Of a stretch of DNA of 64,000 nucleotides, positions 46,960 through 54,527 are shown in pieces. Position 1 is the first letter of the stretch, and every line of letters starts with the position of its first letter. The stretch lies in assembly GCF_005780165.1 (NCBI RefSeq), contig NZ_VAUV01000005.1:248001-312000 (forward strand), given 5' to 3'. The position numbers and the translations under genes are program-made. Source of the stretch: Phragmitibacter flavus (GTDB taxonomy: Bacteria > Verrucomicrobiota > Verrucomicrobiia > Verrucomicrobiales > Verrucomicrobiaceae). The notes under the pieces were generated by a model. That model was not told the DNA's origin, searched no databases, and saw only the letters and a program-made list of their open reading frames with translations.

Positions 46960-47829
46960 ATGTCGAGTATATCAGGACTGGATGAGGCGTTTTACGGCAG
47001 ATTGCTCAAAGAAATCGAGCGGCTCGAAGGTGTTTTAGCATTCGGTAACGTGGCCGATGCTTCTGTGCGTTCGGCATTGGAACTTTACATTCAATCAGCC
47101 AAGAAACAGGTTGCTCATTTTGAGGTGATCGAGAAAGAGGCAATTGAAGAAAAGAAGAAAAGCGGGGAAATTGCGTTAGAAATAGCTGCTCAGAAGGCGC
47201 AGATGGAAACTGCCTTAAACGAGCAGGAGAGAGCGCAATTCCAATCGTTCCTTGAACAGGAGTATTTCACCAAGGCTGATTTTGGGAAACTGGAATCGTT
47301 CTATACTAAGAGCTGGGACAAACTGACTGACCAGGGCAAAGATGAAATGAGCCATCGTGTCTGGGAAGGTGTGCGACGTGAGGAATATCAGTTCAGCGAA
47401 TTGCCTGATATCGTGAAAGAGAAGGAAGCGGAGCGGCTCAATCAGCGGCTTCTAGATCCCAGAAAGATGACGCCAGAATTACAAGCAATTCCAGAGCGTG
47501 ATCGAGATGATTTCACTGAGGCATGGGGTCGCAAACAACGTGAGGAAGCTTATGAAATTCTGGACAGGCCAACATTCGCAGAAAACTTAGTTGTTAAAAG
47601 AACAGAAGATAAATCGCAATTCGCAAACGTGACCGATGTTCAAATAGCTGACAAATTAATTGCGAATAAGGTCGAGAAGCCAGCTTCCCAACCTAGTCCA
47701 TCAGCTATTGAGCTAATGGACAGTAATAAAATAAAATTTGAAGAGCTAACGATTATTGAAAGCCCTATGCTAGCTGCGCCACTCAGTAATTTAAAACAGC
47801 AGGCGGAAGGAAATGCCGTAAAAAAATAA
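46960..47829 (+). CDS. Coiled-coil protein sharing a motif with the convergent neighbour
   Basis: 289 residues, soluble, mostly helical and charged. Residues about 85-145 (ERAQFQSFLEQEYFTKADFGKLESFYTKSWDKLTDQGKDEMSHRVWEG) closely resemble residues about 218-277 of the protein at 47830-48849. The conserved pattern is FGxLExFY, DKLTxxGK and RxWxG. No known family. The two stops face each other with no spacer. Confidence 0.65.
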   Translation: MSSISGLDEAFYGRLLKEIERLEGVLAFGNVADASVRSALELYIQSAKKQVAHFEVIEKEAIEEKKKSGEIALEIAAQKAQMETALNEQERAQFQSFLEQEYFTKADFGKLESFYTKSWDKLTDQGKDEMSHRVWEGVRREEYQFSELPDIVKEKEAERLNQRLLDPRKMTPELQAIPERDRDDFTEAWGRKQREEAYEILDRPTFAENLVVKRTEDKSQFANVTDVQIADKLIANKVEKPASQPSPSAIELMDSNKIKFEELTIIESPMLAAPLSNLKQQAEGNAVKK

Positions 47830-48849
47830 CTACTTCATGTTTATAGCAGATTCAAGGATGCCGATCTCAAGCTCTGATTGAGCAAGTGCTCCCAGATCCA
47901 TGAAAATTCCAGAAATCACTCTCTTGAACTTGGCGGACGCTTCTTCCGGCAGTGCGGCGTCCAGTTTATTAAATAGCTCGGTTTGTAAGGTTTGGTATTG
48001 GCGATAGCTGGTGACCGCATCAAGCAGGAAATTGTCAGGTTTCTGGCTTTGTGTCCCGTTCCATGCCCGACGGCTGATCTCTTCTTTGCCTTCCTCGGTA
48101 AGTTTATCGAATCCGGTTTTATAAAATTGTTCAAGTTGGCCGAAGTGCTCCCTCGTAAATTGGGCGTAGCTGAGCAGGACTTCGTATTGTTTTCGTTCAG
48201 CGGCGTTCAGCGCATTTTCCTGTTCGACCAGAGCGGCAACGTCTTTTCTGGATACGGCACTCCCGCTTCCCGAAACAAGAGCTGATTGGAGTTTTAACTG
48301 CAAGTGCTCGAACCCGCCTTCGACACTGTTGCCGCCTTTCATTGCTTCGAATACCAGTTCTTGGTGCCGATTAAGTATTTCAATGGCTACTGTTCCGGTG
48401 TTTTGTTCGCCTTGTATACCCTGCCTCGTGCACCTACCTGCTTCTTTGGCGAGCACATCCAAGCCGAGCTTGGGGGAGAGCAGGTTCCAGTTAGTGACCA
48501 ACTGGTTTAGGTATTCATCTGTCAGATGGTCTGGCAGGCTGTTCCGGGTTTTTCCTGTTTTTGACCTGAACTTTTCCGAGACACGTCCATGTTCAGCTTG
48601 GATGTGCTCGATGTATGGTTCCGGGCTGCCGTAGTATTCCATGCTCCCGGCGATCTGGAGGAAGATGTTTGTGAGATTTGTCTGGGCAGGCTTAAATCCC
48701 TCATTTGGATCAAAAAAACGCAGATAGGCTGTAGATCGCGGGGCGTCCTGCGCGGAGGCAAATGTGGGGAGCAGAAGCAACAAGGGCGCAATGTAAAACG
48801 CGTAAATTGCTAAATTCCAGAGTGTTAACGATTTTTGAACCAGTTTCAT
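47830..48849 (-). CDS. Exported protein sharing a motif with the convergent neighbour; start inside an inverted repeat
   Basis: 339 residues from the ATG at 48849 (a GTG at 48864 is the alternative). A signal peptide (MKLVQKSLTLWNLAIYAFYIAPLLLLLPTFASA) leads to a mostly helical mature protein. The FGQLEQFYKTGFDKLTEEGKEEISRRAWNG stretch matches the neighbour at 46960-47829. The start region lies inside the left copy of the 25-bp inverted repeat, so inversion of the adjacent segment would change its promoter and first codons. The function is unknown. Confidence 0.65.
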   Translation of the reverse strand: MKLVQKSLTLWNLAIYAFYIAPLLLLLPTFASAQDAPRSTAYLRFFDPNEGFKPAQTNLTNIFLQIAGSMEYYGSPEPYIEHIQAEHGRVSEKFRSKTGKTRNSLPDHLTDEYLNQLVTNWNLLSPKLGLDVLAKEAGRCTRQGIQGEQNTGTVAIEILNRHQELVFEAMKGGNSVEGGFEHLQLKLQSALVSGSGSAVSRKDVAALVEQENALNAAERKQYEVLLSYAQFTREHFGQLEQFYKTGFDKLTEEGKEEISRRAWNGTQSQKPDNFLLDAVTSYRQYQTLQTELFNKLDAALPEEASAKFKRVISGIFMDLGALAQSELEIGILESAINMK

Positions 48850-48860
48850 GGGATTCTGTT
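48836..48860. repeat. 25-bp inverted repeat, left copy
   Basis: The perfect reverse complement of 49489-49513. It contains GAACCAG and CTGTTC arms about 12 bp apart, the general look of a tyrosine-recombinase core site. It covers the translation start of the leftward gene. Confidence 0.92.
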
Positions 48861-48875
48861 CCACGGGAGTGAAAC

Positions 48876-49442
48876 ATGAACCGAGAAACCTACAGCGCCT
48901 ATGACCTCGAGGGTCGGCGGAAATATCTTACTCAGGAAGAGGGGCGCAGGTTCCTTAAAATTGCTCGCAGGCGGAAACGCGCTGAGGCACTTTTCTGCAT
49001 GACGATCTACTACACCGGAATGCGGATTTCGGAGGCTTTGGCGCTGTCGGGTCAGGACATCGATTTCTCCACAGGTGTGATCCGTATACGATCGTTGAAG
49101 AAGCGCGAGCGCCGGGAATTCAGGCGAATTCCCGTGCCCAACTCACTTTTGTCGGGACTGCGACAATTGAGGGGAGACAGGACCGAAGGACCGCTTTGGA
49201 CATTTTCCCGAACCACTGGTTGGAGAATCATCAAGCAGATCATGAACGAAGCGGAAATATCAGGTATACATGCGACAACAAAAGGACTGAGACATGCTTT
49301 TGGAGTCAGAGGCGCAATCGCCAAAATCCCCCTCAATTTATTGCAGCTTTGGTTTGGCCATTCCCAGTCAGCCACCACTGCGATTTATCTTAATGTGAGG
49401 GATGACGAAGAGCGAACGCTGATTCGAAGAACGTGGAAATAG
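48876..49442 (+). CDS. Minimal tyrosine recombinase between inverted repeats
   Basis: 188 residues, only the catalytic domain plus a short lead. Active-site residues: R50 (TGMRISEAL), the box II R139 and H140 (KGLRHAFGV, with Lys136 where His is usual), H162 (FGHSQSATT) and Tyr171. There is no room for a full core-binding or arm-binding domain, so a resolvase or invertase role is more likely than classical tRNA-site integration. The start codon is 27 bp from the divergent gene's ATG. The gene lies inside a segment bounded by 25-bp inverted repeats. Confidence 0.88.
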   Translation: MNRETYSAYDLEGRRKYLTQEEGRRFLKIARRRKRAEALFCMTIYYTGMRISEALALSGQDIDFSTGVIRIRSLKKRERREFRRIPVPNSLLSGLRQLRGDRTEGPLWTFSRTTGWRIIKQIMNEAEISGIHATTKGLRHAFGVRGAIAKIPLNLLQLWFGHSQSATTAIYLNVRDDEERTLIRRTWK

Positions 49443-49488
49443 CCGAATTTACCGATTGAGAACTGGCGTCAATGGCGTATTTTTATGA

Positions 49489-49513
49489 AACAGAATCCCA
49501 TGAAACTGGTTCA
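49489..49513. repeat. 25-bp inverted repeat, right copy
   Basis: Perfect inverted copy of 48836-48860, 46 bp past the recombinase stop. A start-like ATG precedes it, and the short reading frame here begins with the same MKLV codons as the leftward gene. It then continues into sequence with no sign of a real protein up to about 49761. Confidence 0.92.
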
Positions 49514-49761
49514 CGTCCAGCGTTGTATGAGTAGGAGCCAGGAATTAAGGTTGAAGGGGTGGAGGGGTGGTGATGCAGGATTGGGGCGAAAGGACCTGCA
49601 TTTTCAATTCCGGCAGATAGCTGCCGATGCCTCCAAGGGGGGGGTTACTTCACTCATAGGCCGGAGGCAAAACCCAGGGACGGGCAGGGCGGGGACTTTT
49701 CCGAAGTTGAAAGCAAAGCGAGCAAGCGAGTGGTGCGCCTGCTGCTCTGCCTATGCTGGCT

Positions 49762-49956
49762 TCAAAGAAGTCGCTTCCGAATAATATTGCGAACGATTGC
49801 GGCCACGGTTTCAACTGGCTGGCGCATCGGGTTGCCAGTCCAGCCCAGGCATGCAGCGCGGAGGGCAAGCTGGCTTTCCAGCTCATCATACTCCGCATCT
49901 GTGAGGTCTGCCGTTTCCATCAGCTCGGCATCAGAGAGGGAAAGGAGCAAGTTCAT
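49762..49956 (-). CDS. Small protein translationally coupled to ardC
   Basis: 64 residues, helical (SDAELMETADLTDAEYDELESQLALRAACLGW, then VETVAAIVRNIIRKRLL). Its ATG overlaps the ardC stop (TAATG), which strongly supports translation. No family recognised. Possibly an accessory of ArdC. Confidence 0.65.
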   Translation of the reverse strand: MNLLLSLSDAELMETADLTDAEYDELESQLALRAACLGWTGNPMRQPVETVAAIVRNIIRKRLL

Positions 49957-50849
49957 TATGCGACCTCCTCTGGTTGAGTGTTCAGGATGTAGTTCGCGGC
50001 CTTTTGCGCCTGTGAGGCTGCGCGAATGATCCAGCCTTTTGCGTCCTTGGATTTAAGGGCATTGATCCAGCTTTGCAGGTAGGCGGCTGAGTTTGAAAGC
50101 TCGTCTTCCATGATTCCGGCGTGGGCGTTCAGAAATGAAGCCCCCATTTCGGCCAACAGTTCTTCCTCGGCGTAGGTCTTGATTGCAGTGTCTCCGCCTG
50201 CGTCAATGCCCTTGTTCTCAAGCAGGGATTTGCGGGCAAGGCGTTTACTGTGGCCGGTGCTGTGCGCCAGTTCGTGAAATAGTGTGGAATAATACTCTTC
50301 TTCACTGCCAAAAAATCCCGCTTCCGGCATGTGGACGCTGTCAGTTCCGGGACGGTAGCAGGGGATTGCTTTCCCTTCCTTGATAACGGGAGCGTTTGGC
50401 ATTCCTGCCACAATGTTACGTGCGCGGGCGGTCTTTTCCGTCAAGGAAAGTTCGGGCAGATTTTCCACTGCAGGAAACTCGATGCCTTCGATCTGCGAGG
50501 CATGGAAGACGGTGTAGGCCTTCAGGAAGCGGCGGGTTTCCGGGTCTTCCCCTGTGGCTGCGTGCTCGTCCTCTTTGGTATAGGTGCCGTATTTAACGAC
50601 CAGCGAACCGCGTTCACCTTTCCTGACATGTCCGCCAAGTTCTTTGGCCTGAATGAAGGTCAGAAAATAGGGGGATGTGAAGCGAAGGCTTCCAAGCAGG
50701 AAGACGTTAATTCCCTGATAGGCTTTGCCTGTTGAAAAGTTCTGCGGGAACCCCACCTTTGAGAAGTAGGGTGATTTCCACGGAACAACTCCTTGTTCCA
50801 GTTGGGTGATAATGCGGTCTGTAACTTGTTGGTAGATGTCTTGTTTCAT
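49956..50849 (-). CDS. ardC: ArdC-like antirestriction protein
   Basis: 297 residues. The N-terminal ssDNA-binding ArdC domain (DIYQQVTDRIITQLEQGVVPWKSPY, then FSTGKAYQGINVFLL) is followed by a zincin-like metalloprotease domain with FHELAHSTGH (HExxH). ArdC proteins protect incoming plasmid DNA from restriction during conjugation. The start at 50849 has a near-perfect ribosome site (GGAGGAAACA); earlier in-frame codons have none. Confidence 0.9.
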   Translation of the reverse strand: MKQDIYQQVTDRIITQLEQGVVPWKSPYFSKVGFPQNFSTGKAYQGINVFLLGSLRFTSPYFLTFIQAKELGGHVRKGERGSLVVKYGTYTKEDEHAATGEDPETRRFLKAYTVFHASQIEGIEFPAVENLPELSLTEKTARARNIVAGMPNAPVIKEGKAIPCYRPGTDSVHMPEAGFFGSEEEYYSTLFHELAHSTGHSKRLARKSLLENKGIDAGGDTAIKTYAEEELLAEMGASFLNAHAGIMEDELSNSAAYLQSWINALKSKDAKGWIIRAASQAQKAANYILNTQPEEVA

Positions 50850-51162
50850 ATTGTTTCCTCCGATGCGTTTTTGCATATGCTTTGCCTTTGCAAAAACATG
50901 CGTGACCCCAGCCGGAGGAGTGGGCGGGCAGTCAAGGGAGGGTCTAAAGGAGGGGTATCTCCCAAAGTCCCGCATCGAGGCACGAGAGAGGACAATTTGG
51001 GGACACCTTTGGATGCCCTTGACGGAGCGAACACCCGCGAGGCAGTTAGAGATGCAGGAGTGAACGCAGGGAACGGGAGCGTCAAACTATGCCGCTTTTA
51101 AGCGGTAATTAATTGGCACGGGGACAGACCGGAACGGTGAAGACTGAAGCGCAGCGGAAGGC

Positions 51163-51342
51163 AATGCCGGGACGGCTGCTTCCTGTGCAGGTGCAGCAGG
51201 ACGTGGCAGTTGGCAGTGTCCGGTGGAAAGGCGGCGGACTCTGCCAAAGGGGCAGGGAGCTGGAAGCTCGGGGCGTTACGGGGTGCCCCCGTTAGAATGG
51301 GTAGCGCCTCACGAAGTCGGCGCGAGGGAAAGGCTTTTCCCC
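51163..51342 (+). ncRNA. Candidate structured RNA, copy A (conserved core 51269-51342)
   Basis: The 74-bp core matches 60421-60494. Three hairpins are visible: CGGGG-TGC-CCCCG (51279-51291), GCGCC/GGCGC (51304-51308 with 51319-51323), and GGGAAA/TTTCCC (51326-51341). The middle stem keeps pairing although its bases differ from copy B. Weaker similarity extends upstream to about 51163 (ATGCCGGGACGGC, GACGTGGC). It may belong to the HEARO/omega-RNA class that accompanies IscB-type nucleases, but no such protein is adjacent. The 548-bp gap 50850-51397 has no gene. Confidence 0.5.
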
Positions 51343-51397
51343 CCACTTGCGTTCATTGTTGTATGGAATAGAGAAACCCCATAAACTGCAACCAGAC

Positions 51398-51859
51398 ATG
51401 GAACTGACACAAAACCTTAAAGCACTCCTTCAGGATATTGGGGAATCCTCCGCACTTTTGCAGCTCTGCATGAGACTCCATGAGAGCGCAGACTGGCGCG
51501 TATACCGGAACTACGCTGAACATGGATGTGACCTTGTGTTGATAGGGAATGGAAAAACCATCAAGATCGAGGTGAAGACCCGACAGAACGTAATCAAAAA
51601 GCAGGCGAACAGGACAACGCTTCATTTCACGCTGACTGAATCTGAACGCAATTCCGCACAATTCGTGATCGCCTACTGGTTCGACAGGGCAGCTTATTTC
51701 GTGCTGCCGACCTCAGCCCTCAAACCGTCCAGAAGCAAAACCAAGACCTTATACAAATTCATCGCCTACTGCTCGAACGTGGTGAACGATTTCACGGATT
51801 TTTCGAAAGGATGCCATGAGGCATGGCATTACATAATGGATGAAACCAAGGCAAAATGA
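51398..51859 (+). CDS. Small PD-(D/E)xK-like nuclease
   Basis: 153 residues. The pattern YAEHGCDLVLIGNGKTIKIEVKTRQ (Asp, then Glu-x-Lys) is a good PD-(D/E)xK core, as in small resolvase- or restriction-like nucleases. No HTH or other domain. The ATG at 51398 is preferred to one at 51347. It precedes a secreted SNase by 29 bp. The specific role is unknown. Confidence 0.65.
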   Translation: MELTQNLKALLQDIGESSALLQLCMRLHESADWRVYRNYAEHGCDLVLIGNGKTIKIEVKTRQNVIKKQANRTTLHFTLTESERNSAQFVIAYWFDRAAYFVLPTSALKPSRSKTKTLYKFIAYCSNVVNDFTDFSKGCHEAWHYIMDETKAK

Positions 51860-51888
51860 ATGGGACAACCGAAACAGGGGAAGTGTGA

Positions 51889-52395
51889 ATGATTAAAACA
51901 GGGATGATTCAAAGGCTGGCATTAACAGCCCTAATGGTTCTGTGGCTGGTGCCTGCGAATGCGGCTGAATACAGCGTAACCGGTAAAGTGGTGGGAGTGC
52001 ATGACGGGGACACGATCACCATAGTGGATGAAGACAAAGTTCAGCTCAAGATCAGGCTGGCCTCCATAGATGCCCCGGAATCAGCGCAGCCTTTTAGCGC
52101 GGCTTCAAAGAAAGCGCTGTCTGACATGGTATTTGGAAAGCGGGTAAGGGTGGATGTGCAGGGCAATGACCGCTACCGCAGGGCGATAGGGGACGTTTAT
52201 GTTGGTAAGAAATGGGTGAACCTCGCACTAGTTGAACAGGGCATGGCGTGGCAGTATCTTCAATACAGCAAAGACCCGGAACTGAGGGCAGCAGAGCAGC
52301 GTGCGCGGGAATTGAAACTTGGCTTGTGGCAGGATAAAAAGCCCACCCCGCCCTGGCTGTGGCGCAAAGCCAAGAGGACAAACGCGGGGAGGTAA
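51889..52395 (+). CDS. Exported thermonuclease-like protein (SNase family)
   Basis: 168 residues with a signal peptide (LALTALMVLWLVPANAA) and an SNase fold: VVGVHDGDTITIVDED, IRLASIDAPESAQPF (catalytic Arg and Glu), NDRYRRAIGDVYVGKKWVNLALVEQGMAW (second Arg). It should cut DNA or RNA in the periplasm. SNase-like genes are common on conjugative plasmids. Confidence 0.88.
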   Translation: MIKTGMIQRLALTALMVLWLVPANAAEYSVTGKVVGVHDGDTITIVDEDKVQLKIRLASIDAPESAQPFSAASKKALSDMVFGKRVRVDVQGNDRYRRAIGDVYVGKKWVNLALVEQGMAWQYLQYSKDPELRAAEQRARELKLGLWQDKKPTPPWLWRKAKRTNAGR

Positions 52396-52406
52396 GGCGG
52401 GCTTGC

Positions 52407-52439
52407 TCTGCCAAAGGTAGGCTGGGGCGTTACGGGGTG
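52407..52439 (+). repeat. Partial copy of the RNA-like repeat (copy C)
   Basis: CTCTGCCAAAGG followed by GGGGCGTTACGGGGTG matches two blocks of copy A. The match then stops before the second hairpin, so this is a truncated copy. Confidence 0.6.
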
Positions 52440-52533
52440 TTGCCGATAAAGAAATGGTTTAAGCGTCATTCGAAAGAAGCGTCTGGTTCAGAAATACTTG
52501 CATCCGTCAGGTTGCCTCTTTATTTAGTTCTCT

Positions 52534-52800
52534 ATGCCATCTATCCAACAGATCAAACAAGCCATTGCCGTGGCTGAGAAAATTGAAGCCCTCGAAGCTC
52601 AACTTGCCGGTATTTGGGGGACAAAAAAAGCCCCTTCTGCCGTAGCCGTTGAAGCAGCAGCCGAAACGTCGGAAGTTCCCAAAAAAAGGGGGAAGGCTAA
52701 AAAGGCGGTAAAAGCAAAAAGAGTGATGTCGCCGGAAGCGAGAGAAAAGATTGCTGAGGCTCAACGCCGCCGGTGGGCTAAATCAGCAAAAACCAAGTAG
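52534..52800 (+). CDS. Small basic protein
   Basis: 88 residues: an N-terminal helix (IQQIKQAIAVAEKIEALEAQLAGI), an Ala-rich middle, and a strongly basic C-terminus (KKRGKAKKAVKAKRVMSPEAREKIAEAQRRRWAK). The last motif recurs in many small DNA-associated bacterial proteins. It probably binds nucleic acid. No family name. Confidence 0.6.
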   Translation: MPSIQQIKQAIAVAEKIEALEAQLAGIWGTKKAPSAVAVEAAAETSEVPKKRGKAKKAVKAKRVMSPEAREKIAEAQRRRWAKSAKTK

Positions 52801-52899
52801 CGACTTGATCCGTGTCATAAGGACGTTTTTTTTGCGCGGAAGCCGCCGCATCCTGCGCAGCTAGCGAAATGATTTATCCGCTGGTGATTCGCTCCCGAA

Positions 52900-53199
52900 T
52901 CAAAAAAGTGAACCTTGGCGGACTGAAGAAAGATATTCCTGCCATTCAGGTAACGCGGCTGCTTCATCAAGAAGGGTCTTGGTGGCTGCAAGCGGTCCGC
53001 CGTATGCTTCGACTGTCCCAGGCGGAACAAAATGTGAGCGGTAGCCGGTGCCGGTGATTGGGAGCGGGGCATTTTCCGGTTCAAGTGACTGGACAACCAG
53101 ATGCTCTACAATGCCGTATGAGGTGTCGAAGGTGATTCCGATGCGGATAGTGACGTGGCCTGAATTCCATGTGATCTCGTGCTGTTCGATTTTGGTCAT
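52900..53199 (-). CDS. Hypothetical small protein
   Basis: 99 residues from the ATG at 53199 (ribosome site AGGAG). Beta-rich first half (HEITWNSGHVTIRIGITFDTSYGIVEHLVVQSLEP), helical end. No family. Second gene after the 77-residue gene, separated by a hairpin. Confidence 0.6.
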   Translation of the reverse strand: MTKIEQHEITWNSGHVTIRIGITFDTSYGIVEHLVVQSLEPENAPLPITGTGYRSHFVPPGTVEAYGGPLAATKTLLDEAAALPEWQEYLSSVRQGSLF

Positions 53200-53229
53200 G
53201 GTGAACTCCTTTGTGATTTGGGGGTTGAA

Positions 53230-53253
53230 ATGCCGCGCTGTGAAGCGCGGCAT
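53230..53253. terminator. Hairpin between two small genes
   Basis: ATGCCGCGCT-GTGA-AGCGCGGCAT, a perfect 10-bp stem with a 4-base loop. No long T-run follows on the minus strand, so it may be an attenuator or RNA-stability element rather than a full terminator. Confidence 0.6.
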
Positions 53254-53259
53254 GTGCTG

Positions 53260-53493
53260 CTATTCAGCAGCAGTGGGTTCGATCAAAGCAATCCATGCTT
53301 CGGCCTCGGTTAGGGTAGTGATGAGCTTGGAAATGTCAGACCTGTGGAAACTTCCTGACTGGCGCCATGCATCTCCTGATTTGAAGCTGCGGTTTACGGT
53401 GACGGTGTGGCGTGGTTTGCCCTTGCTGTCATTGAGCCAGATGGTGGCTTTTATACTGCCGTTCCTGATCTCGTGTGCTGGTTTCTGATTCAT
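53260..53493 (-). CDS. Hypothetical small protein with duplicated leader
   Basis: 77 residues from the ATG at 53493, which has a GGAG site. Beta-rich (NGSIKATIWLNDSKGKPRHTVTVNRSFKSGDAWRQSGSF), like many small element-encoded proteins. Its upstream leader (53511-53641) closely resembles that of the gene at 60600-60962, so the two are likely regulated together. Confidence 0.6.
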   Translation of the reverse strand: MNQKPAHEIRNGSIKATIWLNDSKGKPRHTVTVNRSFKSGDAWRQSGSFHRSDISKLITTLTEAEAWIALIEPTAAE

Positions 53494-53510
53494 AAAGACT
53501 CCTTTCAATT

Positions 53511-53641
53511 GGTTTCTCCCCGCTGGGATTGGGAGCGTGAAAGGCAGCCGGTGAAGCAGGGTGTTGTCATGCCCAACACGGATTCTTGGAGCGGGCCGGG
53601 TATTGACTGCCCTGCGCGGCTGCTACGTTTCCCAAAATGCC
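53511..53641 (-). promoter_or_regulatory. Duplicated leader/promoter region, copy 1
   Basis: About 130 bp similar to 60979-61115. Blocks include GGTTTCTCCCCG, TGGGATTGGGAGCGTGAAA, a hairpin GTGTTG/CAACAC, and GGTATTGACTG. It directly precedes the small gene at 53493. The 269-bp gap 53494-53762 holds nothing else clear. Confidence 0.6.
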
Positions 53642-53762
53642 GGTCGGGAGAACCGGAAGGTCTGTATCAGAATTCTTTCAGCAGACAGAACTGCGCTGAT
53701 ATTGATGCTTGATAGGCGTTTGCCAGCCTATTGCGCCCACACAATGCCGGGACGGCAGTGCT

Positions 53763-54368
53763 TCAAGGTTTGGCGTAGTTCGCCTTGTTGGTTTCCCACC
53801 ATGCTTTCCATTTCGCGATACCGTCCGGGGTCGTTGCCCCTTTGCGCGAATCTCTGGTGAATGGCGCATCCGGCAGGTTCATCTTGGCAAGTGCGGTTGA
53901 GAAGTCACCGACTGGAACATCCAGGTTGGATTCATCCATGAGTTGAAATAATAAACTGACGGCAAAGCCGTTCTTTGCAGAGGTCAGGCTGTCGAGGGTG
54001 GCTGATCGGTAGTTGGTGAGAAGGCCGGATTTCGGGCGGCCTTCCTCTTTTTTGAAAAGGCGGGTGATGTAGTCTTCGGCAGTTGGGGCTTCTGTGATGT
54101 ATTGGGCGGCTTTGGCAGCGATGGCCTTTTGTCCGTCCGTGGCTTTGAACTCGTAATGATACTGCTTGAAGAACATGATGAGCACGGCAACGGCATCATC
54201 ACCGGGCAGTCCCTTCACGTCATCAAGGGCAGAAATGTCGCCGAGCATCAGCCGTTCGCCTGCGCGGTCAATCAGTTTCATGGTGGCCTTTTGCTGTTCA
54301 GTCTGAGCGGGTAAAGCTGCTGAAAAGCCGATCAGGGCGACGGCGGGAAGGAGAAATCGACGGATCAT
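53763..54368 (-). CDS. Exported hypothetical protein
   Basis: 201 residues with a signal peptide (MIRRFLLPAVALIGFSAALPAQ) and a mostly helical mature domain without recognised motifs. The frame is open far upstream, across the umuD gene on the other strand. Only the ATG at 54368 gives a signal peptide, so the longer version is rejected. Confidence 0.65.
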   Translation of the reverse strand: MIRRFLLPAVALIGFSAALPAQTEQQKATMKLIDRAGERLMLGDISALDDVKGLPGDDAVAVLIMFFKQYHYEFKATDGQKAIAAKAAQYITEAPTAEDYITRLFKKEEGRPKSGLLTNYRSATLDSLTSAKNGFAVSLLFQLMDESNLDVPVGDFSTALAKMNLPDAPFTRDSRKGATTPDGIAKWKAWWETNKANYAKP

Positions 54369-54527
54369 AGAGGCGGAATTGCTGCCGCATTCACCCAAAG
54401 CGTGGCGAAAGTCAAGGCATTGCAGAGGTTCGAGGGCAAGTGGCTTAGCGCCTGTGAACCCTGGTTTTAAAGTGCCTCCACAGATGGCACTTGCCCGGTG
54501 TGGTAGTGGGGGAGTGAAAGGCATCAC

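Noticed and set aside
48876-49442. The recombinase as the integrase that inserted the element in tRNA-Arg
   Set aside because: It is a minimal catalytic domain, 19 kb from the junction, and has its own pair of inverted repeats. A different integrase is more likely.
49485-49784. Short plus-strand frame starting MKQNPMKLV
   Set aside because: The shared start comes from the inverted repeat. The rest is low-complexity and Gly/Arg/Lys-rich, with no support as a gene.
51347-51397. Upstream ATG for the small nuclease
   Set aside because: The ATG at 51398 gives the compact domain. The extra codons lie just past the RNA-like repeat and look unconserved.
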